NCBI GenBank assembly: GCA_950106755.1
Contig: OX467092.1
Location: forward strand, 9,734,001-9,798,000
Reading direction: 5' to 3'
DNA: 64,000 nucleotides
DNA from: Climacium dendroides
Taxonomy: Eukaryota > Streptophyta > Bryopsida > Hypnales > Climaciaceae
Part shown: in pieces, positions 36,683 to 47,779 of the stretch
Position numbering within the stretch: the stretch's first letter is position 1
Layout of the letters: every line of letters starts with the position of its first letter
Notes under the pieces: generated by a model
What the model saw: only the letters and a program-made list of their open reading frames with translations
Database searches by the model: none
What the model was told of the DNA's origin: nothing
Made by a program: the position numbers and the translations under genes

Positions 36683-38052
36683 CTAATTGCAGAAATGTTC
36701 AATGAACTCGAGTAGATCGGTCAGTACCTTTTTGCATGTGATCGTACATTGCAGGAATCCATGCGGCACTCTGTAGATGCTACAACGCACGATGTCCAAG
36801 CCAAAGGATTCCACTGCTTGCAGCATAAAGCTCTGGAAATTGTCACGCGGTTGGTGACAAACCATCTCGATGACAATCTCGTCGTCCGAGAAATGGACGT
36901 GGACATGGAGTTGCTGAACACTCCCGGTGGTGATATCGTCAATGGCCGCGCTCGCTGGATTAGTAGTGCCCGGAGATGTGGTTAACTCCTGCTGTGTGGC
37001 CATCATTGAGGACGAAATTGGGGAATCCGTCCTACAATTCTCCGGCAGCTTCTTACAGCCAGAGCCCGTCACAAACCCCGACGAATCGTGTAGAGGTGCT
37101 GTTTTCTTACTTTGAACTTGCTGCGCCGGTGACTGGCTCCGCACCATGAACTCTAATTGAGCCCGCCGCTTCAGAAGATCGTTCCGCTTCTGTTGCAGGT
37201 CTTTCACGAACAACATTGCGCTCTCTACCACCACCGCTCTCTCCCGCTGTGGACATTAGAAACACATATCGTCAGCCAATTGTAATGAACAACTGTCTAT
37301 TGCATAATATATTATTAATTTTAAACCATCAACTATTAATAGAGCATCACAATATACTCTCTTCATTTTTTGAATTAGGTCGACAGGAAACATCGACATC
37401 GAGCAGGCATAGACCTTCAAGTTACCTTTGGAGCGGGTGGCAGCAGCGACTCCAGAATCACGTACTTGGCAGCCATGTCGTCGCGGCGTTGACGCTCACG
37501 GATGATGTGCTCAGCTTGAGTCGGTAATCTGTTCTCCTTCTCCTTCGCCTGTTCCGCAACCACCGCCGGGTCTGGACATGGTTTCTTCGCCTTCGGAGTC
37601 GCCTTCGATGCACGCGGAGTCGCACGAGTTCTCTTAGGTTTCGCCGCTGCAGGAGTACACGGCACTTCTCGTTGAGAGCCTTGCGATTCTCGCGCTGCTT
37701 CCGTCAGTGTCGCAGTGGATGATTGCGGCGATCCTACAGGATCAAGGGAGAGTTGGACAGGAGGAAGTCTTAGGATGCCGTTGTTGTTAAGTGGTGAAGT
37801 TTGAAAGTCACAAGGCCATAGTGGACTCGACACTGTCTCCGTGTTCTTGGTGATAGTAGAGCTCGACAGATTTGTTGCGCCGGTATCGATATCAACAGCA
37901 GCAGCGCCGGGGATGAGATCGTCTTGTAGCTCAGGAAGCTCGATTTGTTCGAGTATGCCGTCAATGCCGTCGTCCTCAATGCCACCAATGTCTTCTAAGA
38001 GCGTGCAGAATGGTGTCTGCCACTGGAATATCTCTTCCAATTCCATATCCAT
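36683..38052 (-). CDS. bHLH transcription factor with C-terminal ACT-like domain
   Basis: Two coding exons on the minus strand, 38052-37426 (209 codons) and 37246-36683 (187 codons plus stop), give 396 residues. The intron is phase 0 with AAAG|GTAAC donor and CCACAG|C acceptor, and sits inside the bHLH loop, joining LLPPAPK to RERAVVVES. An in-frame TAG 15 bases upstream fixes the start at 38052. Residues 1-50 are acidic (possible activation region). A basic Pro/Lys/Arg-rich stretch at about 137-157 may be a nuclear signal. The bHLH spans about 181-240; His182, Glu186 and Arg190 form the H-E-R triad of E-box/G-box binders. Residues 317-396 look like the ACT-like dimerisation fold found C-terminal in many plant bHLH proteins (alternating beta strands LHVHVHF and LQCTITC). 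From memory the bHLH core resembles the plant bHLH95/ZHOUPI type, but I do not assign orthology. The product is expected to be nuclear and DNA-binding; targets are unknown. Confidence 0.9.
37247..37425 (-). other. Intron of the bHLH gene, 179 bp
   Basis: GT-AG intron, AT-rich relative to both exons, interrupting the loop of the bHLH domain in phase 0. Removing it restores a single frame across the helix-loop-helix. Confidence 0.85.
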
Positions 38053-39050
38053 AACTGCAATCGATTCCTAATCGCAATCTTGCGCTCGAAATATCGACAA
38101 CCGGTCTATCCCAGCAACACCCCTTCGCCAGTTTTCTACTCTCGGCTACAAAGTGATAAACCTTTCATCCTCAAGCCATCGTCAATTCGCCTACCAACTC
38201 CTGCCCTTGTAATCAATTGATCCAGTGCAGAAATAGAGCACGTTTCTCCTTCCGATACCTCTCTTACCGTGGATTGATAACGAACTGTAACTAGCGCAAT
38301 CAATGTGCCGCACTATTCACCGACTAATCTGCAAACTAATCGATCTTAATCCTACTTCTCGGCAGGCGATCTCAATTTTGCCTGCCCTGCCCCCTGCGCC
38401 ATTGCAACCGAGTTCTTGCCATCAGTTTGCCACCTCCGAATAGTTTAAGATTCATTGCGAGGACATGCATCCAGGACGGACACGTCGTGGAAAAGATCAA
38501 GGAAACTGACGGTGATATTCACCCGAGAAAGAAGTACTGCTCCTCACACAGAGACTCTATTGCCGGCCCTCCAATGAAAAGCTCTCCATCAGTACGAAGC
38601 GATTTCAATGAATTTCGCTTCACTCGGCTCAAGTGGCTCCCTCAGAGCAGCACCCGTACCACTGCAAGAAGCCCCTGCCTTCAGAAAGACAACAGAGAAA
38701 GCCTTATTCGTAGACGCTCTTAAACAGATACATGCAGTACAACAGTTCCAAGAAGAGAAGGAGACGGGTCTATCTACACATTGCACTTTCGACAAGCTGC
38801 TTCGCAAGAACATCACAGACACAGCTGATTGTTTGCAGAGTTTATAGGAAGACACTCGATCTCGCTTCTGCTTATAGAAAGTCACCACCCAGCCTGTGCA
38901 GGCAAAATAGTCTCGGAGAATCCTCATGTGCCAAGTAGGATCACCACAAGCCTATCTTCAATTCATAGCTAGACCTCCGTCCTCACTCGCAACACACCGC
39001 CTGACTGCCAGAACTGACCGACTTGGCCACCTGCGTCATGTAAAAAGTTA
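38053..39050 (-). promoter_or_regulatory. 5' flank and probable leader of the bHLH gene
   Basis: Low-copy, GC-richer DNA free of the window's repeats. On the minus strand a possible TATA element (CTATAAAC, at 38840-38847) would give a leader of roughly 0.75 kb. Frames on both strands at 38427-38938 have reasonable composition (for example plus 38608-38847) but no domain; they may be upstream ORFs, antisense or chance. I see no canonical CACGTG G-box. Confidence 0.35.
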
Positions 39051-39499
39051 ACCCCGTAAGTAGCGCTCCGACGCCCCAAATTTGGCAGATGAACAGAGAC
39101 AAGTTACAGAGGCTTTTCATTGATCCCAGAACTTCTCTCACTCATCCAAACAGTGCTTCACTTTTGGTTTTCTAAATTTCTGTGTGATGAAGCTGAGGTA
39201 AATAATACATACTTATAAAAATATAAGCAATATATGCAGAAATTTGAGAAAAGATTCAAGCTCCAAAGGGGTTACGATTGCCTCTAAACAACAAAGGCGT
39301 TCTTATGCCAATATTCAATTTACTTGTGGCCGGAAACTTCAAATAAAACTACAAGTGGCATTTTTGTGAATGACACCATTCATGAAATGATTTAACTTTT
39401 TGATATCCATTCACGCTTCAAATAAAACTAAAAGTGACATTTTTGTGAAAGGCATTGTTTATGAAAATATCTAACTTTTTGATATCCATTCACGTTACA

Positions 39500-41700
39500 C
39501 CCTTTGTCATCACTCTAATTACTAGAAACTAATCAAAGAAGTCTAAGTTGATGTTCAAAAAGTTTGGGGATTTGTCCCAATAATTTGCCTCCTTTTTTGT
39601 AGGAATTCTTTTTTTCCAAAGGGCATTGGTTGCATCCTCCCCTAATTCAAATAGTCACTGGCCACTTTCTTTCAACTTCAAATTTGTAAAGGCTACAATC
39701 CTTTTCTTTCAAAGACATGTCATTTTTGAAACTGAATTCCATATTTCATTTATGTTTTGGGCATGATTTGAACCTAGAGAGTGATTTGGAGAAGGTTGCC
39801 AATTAAACATCAATAGAATTTAGAGTTTTGAGGTGTTCACCTTTTATAAGTACATCTTCAGCTACACATGTAACTCGAGGGGGTGTACTCCCCTTTTTTT
39901 TGATGTTAGTGTGCAAACAAAACTTTGGACCCCCTATATATTTTTTGAATTTTAAATAAAATGAAATGAAAAAAACATGAATAGATTTTTCTACTTTTAA
40001 AGTTTATTTTTTGAATTATTGATATTTTATTTATTCATAATAATTAATTATAAAATTTTGAAGTAAAAAGATACACTGTAGAATTGAAAAATAACTTTCA
40101 CACCCCTGTATTACATAAGAAAAAATTGTTTAAAAAATGAACAAAAAATTCCTAAAAATAACTCTTTATTGAAAGCTCATTTTGAGTTGAATATTGATGC
40201 AATGGTCATTTAAATGTGTTCTCTAAAAATATTTGAATTAAAAAAAGATGTCATTTTAGTGCATTTTGAACCTCGTCTAGAAATCATTCCATATTTTATT
40301 TGAGTTTGAAATTTTGGGAGTAGAATCCTATAGTCATTAATAAACAATGCTTAAATTTTAAAGTTAAAATTATAGTTTATTAGAAACTACTTGTTTGCAC
40401 GTGGTTTGTTGTAGTAGAACTAAGTGTACCCTCCAAGACATGTAAGGTATTTCTTTGGATTTGTAATGAAGTATTGAAATTTTATGCCATTCATCTACAA
40501 CAAAACAGCATCCACAAATGTAGAGTCAAATTCTTTCTCCACTAGCCCTTCCATAGAAACTTGCAAGACACTTTTAAAGTTTTCATGTGATTTTGGTTCT
40601 TGATCGTTATGGAATTTTGTACAAAAAACACCTTTTCAAATAGTAGTGCTCATACATTGGTACTTCACTATCTCTACAAGTGTTAGTAGGTTAGGTTACT
40701 TCAATTTTAGTGATGGACTTTAACTAATGAAAGTCCACAATCCTCCAAGTGTCTTCTCACTTATTGAACCTTTTACCACTTAAGAAGCAAACAAAACTAA
40801 AAAAATTTGACAAAATGAAAAAGCGTCTCAACAAAACACTCATTACCAAGCATATAGGGGAAGGCTTTCTCCAAATCTAGGTACAAAGGAAAATCAAATT
40901 CTAATCACAACCTACTCCATGGAATGCTAGAGTAAAGAACATATACAAATTTTTGGTAAACATCTAGCCCACATGTAGGTATAGCCTCTATGGGAACCAA
41001 TATGCCTCCAACCTCAAGAATATAGTCACAAAATATTGTAAATGCTCTAGACTAAATATAACCTCTATTCTATTTAACCTTTAGGTCCAATTCCACTATA
41101 GATCAAGTTTCTCTTATTGGAATTGTATTGAAATGTTGAGGGCATTTAGTAATGGAATTCTTTCACAAGCAAATTCATAATTGCTACAAAGAATGGTAAT
41201 ACATGTGAAGGTCATTTGAAAGCTTTAAAATAAAATTGCAAATTACCAGAGCCATTTGATAACAATGAAAATGATTATGCAAAATACCATGCCTCCATAA
41301 TCGATCCACCAATATACTTTCTACTGTCTCTCAATCAAGTGCATCATCTTGTTACTCAAGCCCACAAAGTTCAAATACCTGGGTATTAGCCTTGGATTCC
41401 ACATTGCAAGTGATTGAAATTTGACAATTTCATGGAAGCCACGACTACATATCCACTCTTTTTTTAAAAAAAATTGCACACTAGCTAGTTGCCGGTCCTA
41501 CCAATTTCTTGTTTGCTTTTGGATACTCCATTTTCACACTCTCCAACCAGTTAATATGTATTGGAGAGTGGACAAGGAGCCATGCATTTCACAAACCATG
41601 TGGCTCCCTGTCGTTTCTCCAATGTTAAAAAACAAGACAAGCATACCAATTCCAATGGCAAATTAAATCAGCATCGACCAACTTGGATGACAAAATTGGT
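39500..41700 (-). pseudogene. Decayed LINE reverse-transcriptase region
   Basis: On the minus strand, 40889-40860 reads PLYLDLEKAF, the motif around the first catalytic Asp of LINE-type reverse transcriptases (usually followed by Asp, here Pro). Many stops and shifts surround it, so it is dead. A shortened copy lies at 45590-46070: its left part matches 39530-39760 and its right part 41350-41690. The TIR element at 39902-40409 is inserted within it. Confidence 0.45.
39902..40409 (-). mobile_element. Tourist-like MITE, copy 2, diverged
   Basis: This is the reverse-complement relative of 16498-17043. It shares the block GAAGTAAAAAGATACACTGTA and the right end CACGTGGTTT. The left end is eroded. 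Confidence 0.55.
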
Positions 41701-42080
41701 ACCTCGTTGCAGATTTTGCAATCTATCAAGAATGTGAAAAAGGCTCGGAAAAAAGGGGCAAAATAAGCTTGTCCTACTTTTCAACTTTCCCAAAGGACAC
41801 CGGCTAATTACCAATAAACTAATTCTAACTAGCAGTTCTCCCCACAAGACGCTAAATTCGTCCTACAAATTAGAACCAACATTGGACCCCCCCCCCAAAA
41901 AAAAAAACCCATAAGAATATTATCCCAAGGAAAAACACTACATTTTTATTTTGTTTTTTCAACACATGAAAAGAATTTGCAAATTTTGAATTCCTATTTG
42001 CAGTCACATGACTCCAAACTAGTGATGAGAGATAAGAACATACACACAAAACAAAAACAACAAGGGGGCGAGATTTTCCA

Positions 42081-42398
42081 TAAGGGAGGAGGTCCATAAA
42101 CCGCTCACCTAAGAGCTGAAGCTGAATTTTGGGGCGGTAGAGTTTCTTAAAATATTTTCCAGTAAATTTTCCTTGAAAGGCAAGAGAAATTGGCATCTAA
42201 CCCCAAGTTGTTTCATATTTTTTGAAGCTTTGTAGAATTAGTTATGAATTTCTGAAGTTGCAGAAAAGGGCATTTTTGTGGGCTCTAAAACCGACCACCT
42301 CCTCCAATGCACACCACTTGTACATTGGAAAGTGCAAAATGTACCTCTAGAGCCTGATCGATTTTAGAACCCGCTCCATTTTAGGACCTCCTCCCTTA
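42081..42398. mobile_element. G-run TIR MITE with perfect 15-bp ends
   Basis: TAAGGGAGGAGGTCC at the left is exactly complemented by GGACCTCCTCCCTTA at the right. The interior shares TTGGCATCTAACCCC and AAGTGCAAAATGTACCTC with the family. The element is flanked by a 39-bp direct repeat (42041-42079 and 42397-42435, one mismatch). Confidence 0.75.
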
Positions 42399-42439
42399 CA
42401 CACAAAACAAAAACAACAAGGGGGTGAGATTTTCCTTTT

Positions 42440-43330
42440 TCCTTTGTGGGACGGGTCCAGCGTCCTGTGTACTCCAATGTACGGGGAGTACCGGCATTTA
42501 GTTACGAGCTAGCTGGTTGATTTTGAGAATTTCCGAATGGATTTCAAAATCTTCGGAAAAAACCCGATCATTTAAGAGGAAAATCAGAGAATATTCTCCA
42601 TTTTATAAAGGTCTAGCCGAGAGAATGCTTCAAGCAACCGTTTGGGCTCAGAAAATGTAGGATTTTAGCCGGTTAAGCTAAAAATCTCCCCGGACTGTGG
42701 ACTGTACTCTCCCCTCCCCCCCTCACACTGGTCCAAGTGCAATTAGAGAAGTCCAAGTGCAACAAAAAGAGAGGATCTGTGACTTTTTTACTGCGCCAGT
42801 GGAGCGGTACGGTGCTCTGCCCTGCTTCTACCGAAAAGATGAGATCGCGCATGAGCGCCTAAGCGGGTGAGCGCCCTTCCTCCCAGTGATACACTCACGC
42901 TCGTCTCCCTCCCCTCCCTCCTAAAGCTGATGGTGAGAGCGGTTGCAGAAGGTCCGTCCGCTTGCCATTGATTCATTTGACGACGACCTAGCTTTAAGAC
43001 TTGGTGTCCTTTGTCTCTTTCCTTCTCTCGAGACCGCCTCTGCACCATCGTCGGACGGCAAAGGGGGAAATGATCGATGCACCAGCGATCGACAGGCTTT
43101 TTCTGTGATGGTGCTGCTGCAGCAGCAAACGGCCGTCTGGCTGTCCGAATCTGGAGCCCACTGGACTAGCTGACGCGGGAGGGAGGGAGGGCTGGGCGGG
43201 GCGGGGCCCTGGGAGGCTGGAACTGGCGAGGCTCACTCACTGCGCGTCTCCGTCTGCGTCTCCGCCTCCGTCACAGGGATAGCTTCGAATATAAAAACAC
43301 AGACGGAAATTGGTCAGTGGTAGTGGTGTT
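42440..43330 (+). promoter_or_regulatory. GC-rich island with promoter-like end
   Basis: Composition rises sharply, with many CpGs, a G-rich run of GGGCGGGGCGGGG type at 43193-43207 and a TATA-like ATATAAAAAC at 43290-43299, followed by a C/A start-like region. Further downstream the sequence passes into a GATATATA microsatellite (43390-43420) and decayed LINE sequence, with no exon. It may be the orphan promoter of a truncated gene or of a transposon. No protein is recognised in its frames. Confidence 0.35.
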
Positions 43331-43439
43331 TTCCTGTAGCAGAGCCAGACCTTGTTTTAGATACGGTGCTAGTTTTTAAAAAAAAAATTAGATATATAGA
43401 TATATAGATATATAGAATTAACTTTACTACAAGAAGAGA

Positions 43440-44350
43440 AATTTAGTTGCAAGCAACAAAGGCCTAAAATACACCAGAGGCATCAACAAGCAGGGTGGAA
43501 ACTACCTTGCCAAAGCACAAAGTATCCAAGGCGGTTGGAAAACAAACTTGACTTGGGGCTCATAGAATACCCATCAGGGAGAGTCGTCAATCAAAACAAT
43601 AAAAACATCGTTGCGGGCCCGTTTACTCACAAATCTAGCTCTAGCACCATTGCTACTTTCGGCATACTTAGACTGCAACTTGCACATTAAGTTCCATTTC
43701 ACCCTACCATAGTCTATCAAACCTAGCCAAATGCATTGAAAAAGCTTCTCAGGAGCCCATTAGATGTTGTTGAAGGCCACATTGATGCACTCTAGCCATA
43801 ACACCTATATGATAATAGTCCATATAACCATGAGAATCCTGCTCACCAGATTGAATTTACAAGGGATACAATATGAAAAAAATGCCTTGTTTCTAAGTTA
43901 AAGGACGCCTTGGTCCTTGAACCGTCTTGTTGGTGATAAGGACATTAAGGATGTGTATACCCCACTACCAAGCACGACGTGTTGACGTACATTTCCAAAA
44001 CCTGTGAAGGATGGATTCATGTGACTATAGTAGACACATAGTGTAGCCTGTGTCAATTGTGTGGTGGATTCTACCTCTCCATGCATTGACCACCACTGCT
44101 CAATGCCTCACAAGCCAAAGAAGCCCTGCTTCTTTGGGTGTGCGAATTTCCATCCAAATTGATTTCCATCTAAGTCGGTGAGAGAGAGGCAAGATACCTT
44201 GCCATTTTCATTCAATCATACAAAGAATCTCACGCTTAGGAATTTAATAGCTCTTGACCAAATTTCAAATTATACTCTGTAAGTGGTATCAAACCTTGTG
44301 GACCTTGCTAGTTCGACTTCTTTGGATCCCAACTGAGCTTATTGTTAAGC
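43440..44350 (-). pseudogene. Decayed LINE C-terminal region with zf-RVT-like motif
   Basis: On the minus strand, 44024-43966 reads HESILHRFWKCTSTRRAW, matching the H-x-x-W-x-C-x(6)-AW pattern of the zinc-binding domain at the C-terminus of plant non-LTR reverse transcriptases (zf-RVT). Upstream, the phrase KEAGLLWLV resembles the usual KxxGGLGLV text of such proteins. Stops and frameshifts are frequent, so it is inactive. It may belong to the same LINE as 39500-41700. Confidence 0.55.
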
Positions 44351-45195
44351 ACTCTGCAACCAACTCCTATTGAGAAACAAACCACATTATACGCCATCGT
44401 GCATTCGTTACAATGCCAGGTATTGATTACACTCCCTAGCATTGGTTACACTCCTTGGCACAGGTTATAACTCCCTAGCATTATAACTGAATCTTTTTAA
44501 CTGACCGGCAAGTAGCGAAAGAAGCTTCTTAAAAATTTTGGATGGCTGCCCGCGTGAAGCCTCCCTCATGCTTTCTTAGGACCCCGTGTAGTGTTAGTAA
44601 CTCGAACTCTCTGAAAGACTCCCGAGGCTTGCCCCTAAACACGGCCACACCACTCTGAAGCTTCCATTGCCCGACCCTGAAAGAGGACTGGTGTACTGCA
44701 TTCTGTGGGCTAGGGTTTATTTCGGAACTCTTTGGAACGGCTGATGGAGCTATTTACATCCATGGAAATGGATGAAACTTGAAACACGTGGATGAGAAAT
44801 AATTTCTCAATCCAATCAAAAGAATTTACATTCATCCAAAATAGAGTGGTACCACCGAAATATTTGGTAGCAATTTACAGATTTCATTTACTAGAAAAGA
44901 AGAATATCTTGTCAAATGTAACATGATAAAAGTTGCAAATGTAAAAAGAACTCCTTGTATTTCTTGTATCATAGAATGATACAAGTAAATGGTAATTCTA
45001 TCATGTTACACATTCCTTATAAAAAAATTTCAATTTTATACATACATACACATAACATATACATTTACATTTACATATATATATATATAACTTCAATATT
45101 ATACATACATATACACACATATATCTACATCTATATATACACACATGTGCGTGTGTTCTCTATCTAATTACAAAGTTACTTCTCATTTAGATTTT
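44351..45195. other. No gene seen; short repeats and an AT/AC microsatellite
   Basis: At 44410-44480 the phrase CTCCCTAGCATTGGTTACA is partly repeated three times. At 45040-45155 there is an ATATAC/ACATAT microsatellite. Nothing coding is seen. Confidence 0.4.
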
Positions 45196-45203
45196 CTTCC
45201 ACT

Positions 45204-45331
45204 CAGTGCTTTTTTTTTGGAACAGTAGAGGCTTGCATGCCCTCACACTAGTGGTGCATTTATGGAAAGATTAGTTTAGATAGGCTAAAATCGTTCGACA
45301 ATAGCAACAAATCACTAGGAAATCCCCCTTG
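45204..45331 (-). mobile_element. hAT-type MITE, 128 bp, copy 2, perfect 8-bp TSD
   Basis: It begins CAGTGCTTTTTTTTTGGAAC and ends CCCCCTTG. The 8-bp sequence CTTCCACT lies immediately on both sides (45196-45203 and 45332-45339). The core is the reverse complement of the copies at 35464 and 52826. Confidence 0.88.
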
Positions 45332-45589
45332 CTTCCACTTAACATTTGTTTTTCAAAGTTTTGGTTTAATTATGAAAAAATGAATTTAAATTTTAGATAT
45401 ATATTACTACATGAAAAAATTATCAAATTTTTGAAAGGTGTATTTTAATACAGTCAACTAATTAATGAAGTTTGACCCAATGATAACATGGAATGTCCTT
45501 TAAAGATTAAGAGGAAGAGGAAACCGTACTATGTGTACAAATCTTTGTCTTTATTTTTTCAACATTGCATAAGTGATTTCACTACAACA

Positions 45590-46405
45590 CCAATTGGGAA
45601 GTTTTTGGAGCTACCCTCATTGTTTGCCTCCTCTTAGTAAAAGGAGATGGTGTTTTTTTTCCAAGAATATTCATTTTTGCTAGTATCCAACTTTCACTAA
45701 ACACTTTCTTTCAACTTCAAAGTTGCAAATGCTACAATCCTTCTCTTTAAAAAGTCACGGCAATGATAAAGCTAAACTCCAAATTTCATTACATTGGGTA
45801 TACATGGACAACAAAGCAAGGGTTGGTTTTCACGACCAACCCTAAGCAATATCCATCTTGCCCCAAAATATACCCACCTCTAGCAACCTAGCTATTAGCT
45901 TTGCATTTGAAATGGGACTGCAATGGCTACATATCTACCTTTTATTTTAGCACATCATTTGTTTGGTTCTAAATCCTCCATTTTTTAATTTGAAAAGTGA
46001 TGGACCGAGTGCCTTTATAAAAACAAAGAGAGAATAAACAATCAATCCGGCTCATGTGGTCAAATCAACAAGGGGGTTAGACTAGAAGTCAAGGAATTTT
46101 GCTCTTAAAGTGACTATTTAAAAGCTAATTGCCTTTCCCATGAAGCTAAACTCCTTGAAACAATTTTTTGTAAATTTTAGTAGAAAACGAAATGAAATTG
46201 GCATCTAGTCCAAATCATTTTATAGTTTTTGGACCATCATGGAATTAGTTATGAATTTTCAAAGTTGAAATGCATTAGTCACTTAAAGTGACCACCTCCC
46301 AAAATGTACAATATTGGTACATTGAAGAAAGCAAAATGTACCTATGTGTCATTATCACTACTAGAGCACAATTGCTTTTAGAGTAGACTATAGGTTTTAG
46401 CTTGG
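45590..46405. repeat. LINE-derived repeat (45590-46070) and G-run MITE relative (46090-46405)
   Basis: 45590-46070 is a shortened copy of 39530-41690. 46090-46405 shares AAATTGGCATCTAG, ATGGAATTAGTTATGAATTTT and AAAATGTACAATATTGGTACATT with the G-run TIR MITEs. Its last part also recurs near 47660-47770. Confidence 0.5.
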
Positions 46406-46479
46406 TAAAATTAGATCCTCACGCATTTTCACAATCAATCCAATAGATTATAAGGATGATGACCTATTTCCAACTACTT

Positions 46480-46850
46480 AAGCAATTCAGCCTATATGTA
46501 ATATGGGGAAGGTTGGGGAAAAAAATTCCTGTATAGAGAAATAGATTTAAGAAGAATTCATAAATTTTTGACATTTTTTTGCCTCAAAAACAAAATTATC
46601 ATGGATTTTTCATAAAGACTTTGTTTGGCCCATTCTTGATCTATAGACAACCCAATTTTTAACCATAGGTTGCTTATAGAATTGATATAGGTGATCATTG
46701 TGACTTTCAATGTATATGTTGTAATCATTATATATATTCTATGAATACTTCCCAGATATTTCTATTGTTCTTATTGGCTATGCTGTAAGTAAGCTGGCAC
46801 CTATAGTACAACTAATCAAAAATGGAAGAGCTTAAAGGCCTCTTTATACC
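46480..46850. repeat. Dispersed repeat shared with 6770-7150
   Basis: It shows the same block order as 6770-7150, including AAAATTATCATGGATTTTTCAT and the block on ATATGTTGTAATCATTATAT. From 46850 to 47270 nothing identifiable is present. Confidence 0.45.
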
Positions 46851-47269
46851 AATTTTTTTTAGATTGGAGTTCAAAGAAATGGAATGTTTTGATTGGAAGA
46901 TAGCTATGGTACCTAACTTTGAATTATCATTTTTTCAGTGGACGAAAATCCATATTGGAATCCTACATGGCCAAAGTAGATAGTGACTTCTTTAACTCAA
47001 GAAGAGTACTTCTTGAGAAGGTCTTGGAAGTATCCACCCCCCAAAGCCATAAGGAAGTTTGGACACATTTTTTTTAATCATTCATTTATGATTGATTTTC
47101 ACTTATTTTTTGGGCCATTTTTAGCTTGATTTGGCCAAAAATCATAAAAACTAGCCTAAATTCGAATTAGTCAAAACAATACAACACACACACACATGTA
47201 GTGCAACGTTGACTACAAGAGGTTCTGTGACTATAGAATAAATCTGAAAAAAGACTTCTATAGATAATT

Positions 47270-47505
47270 CTACTTAATTCTTAAACATCAAGGAGGACGT
47301 TTAGTATCCAATGGATGATAGAAAATCTCTCAATGTAGGACAAAAGTGCAACTATTCATCCTCATAATTTGGTGTAGAGTACTTTGATCTTCTATAGTAC
47401 TTTGACTTCCAATGAATGCTTTTGCAATTTTTTAAGCCAATGATTCACATGGTTATGAAAACTAATGATTTCCAAAGTCACCCCATCATCCTCTAAGGGT
47501 AAAGG
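47270..47505. repeat. Single F2 unit
   Basis: It contains CTTAAACATCAAGGAGGACG, GTGCAACTATTCATCCTC, CTTCTATAGTACTTTGACTT and CCAATGATTCACA in the order of the 213-bp family. Confidence 0.55.
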
Positions 47506-47779
47506 TCCTGAGTACCTACTCACAATGGTCTCCTCCCTTCAACAAGGTACCACTTGTGTTCATGGGTTGGAGTTCCAAGTTTTTTGGTGTAAACAAGCCC
47601 TAAGCTCTAAGCATGGGTTGACGGTAAGAAATGGATAGACTCCTTTATTCCCAAAGGCACTGAAGAAAACAAAAATGTACCCTTGTGTCATGATCGCTAT
47701 TAGAGCACAGTCACTTTTAGAGTAGACTACCTTAGGTTGGTGAAACCGGATCCCTCATGCGTTTTCACACTGTACAAAT

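Noticed and set aside
36749..37527. Plus-strand frames antisense to the bHLH exons
   Set aside because: They are shadows of the minus-strand coding sequence, as shown by the clean GT-AG intron and the bHLH and ACT-like domains on the minus strand.
38427..38938. Overlapping frames upstream of the bHLH gene as a separate gene
   Set aside because: Frames are open on both strands with no domain; a leader or promoter of the adjacent gene explains the composition equally well.
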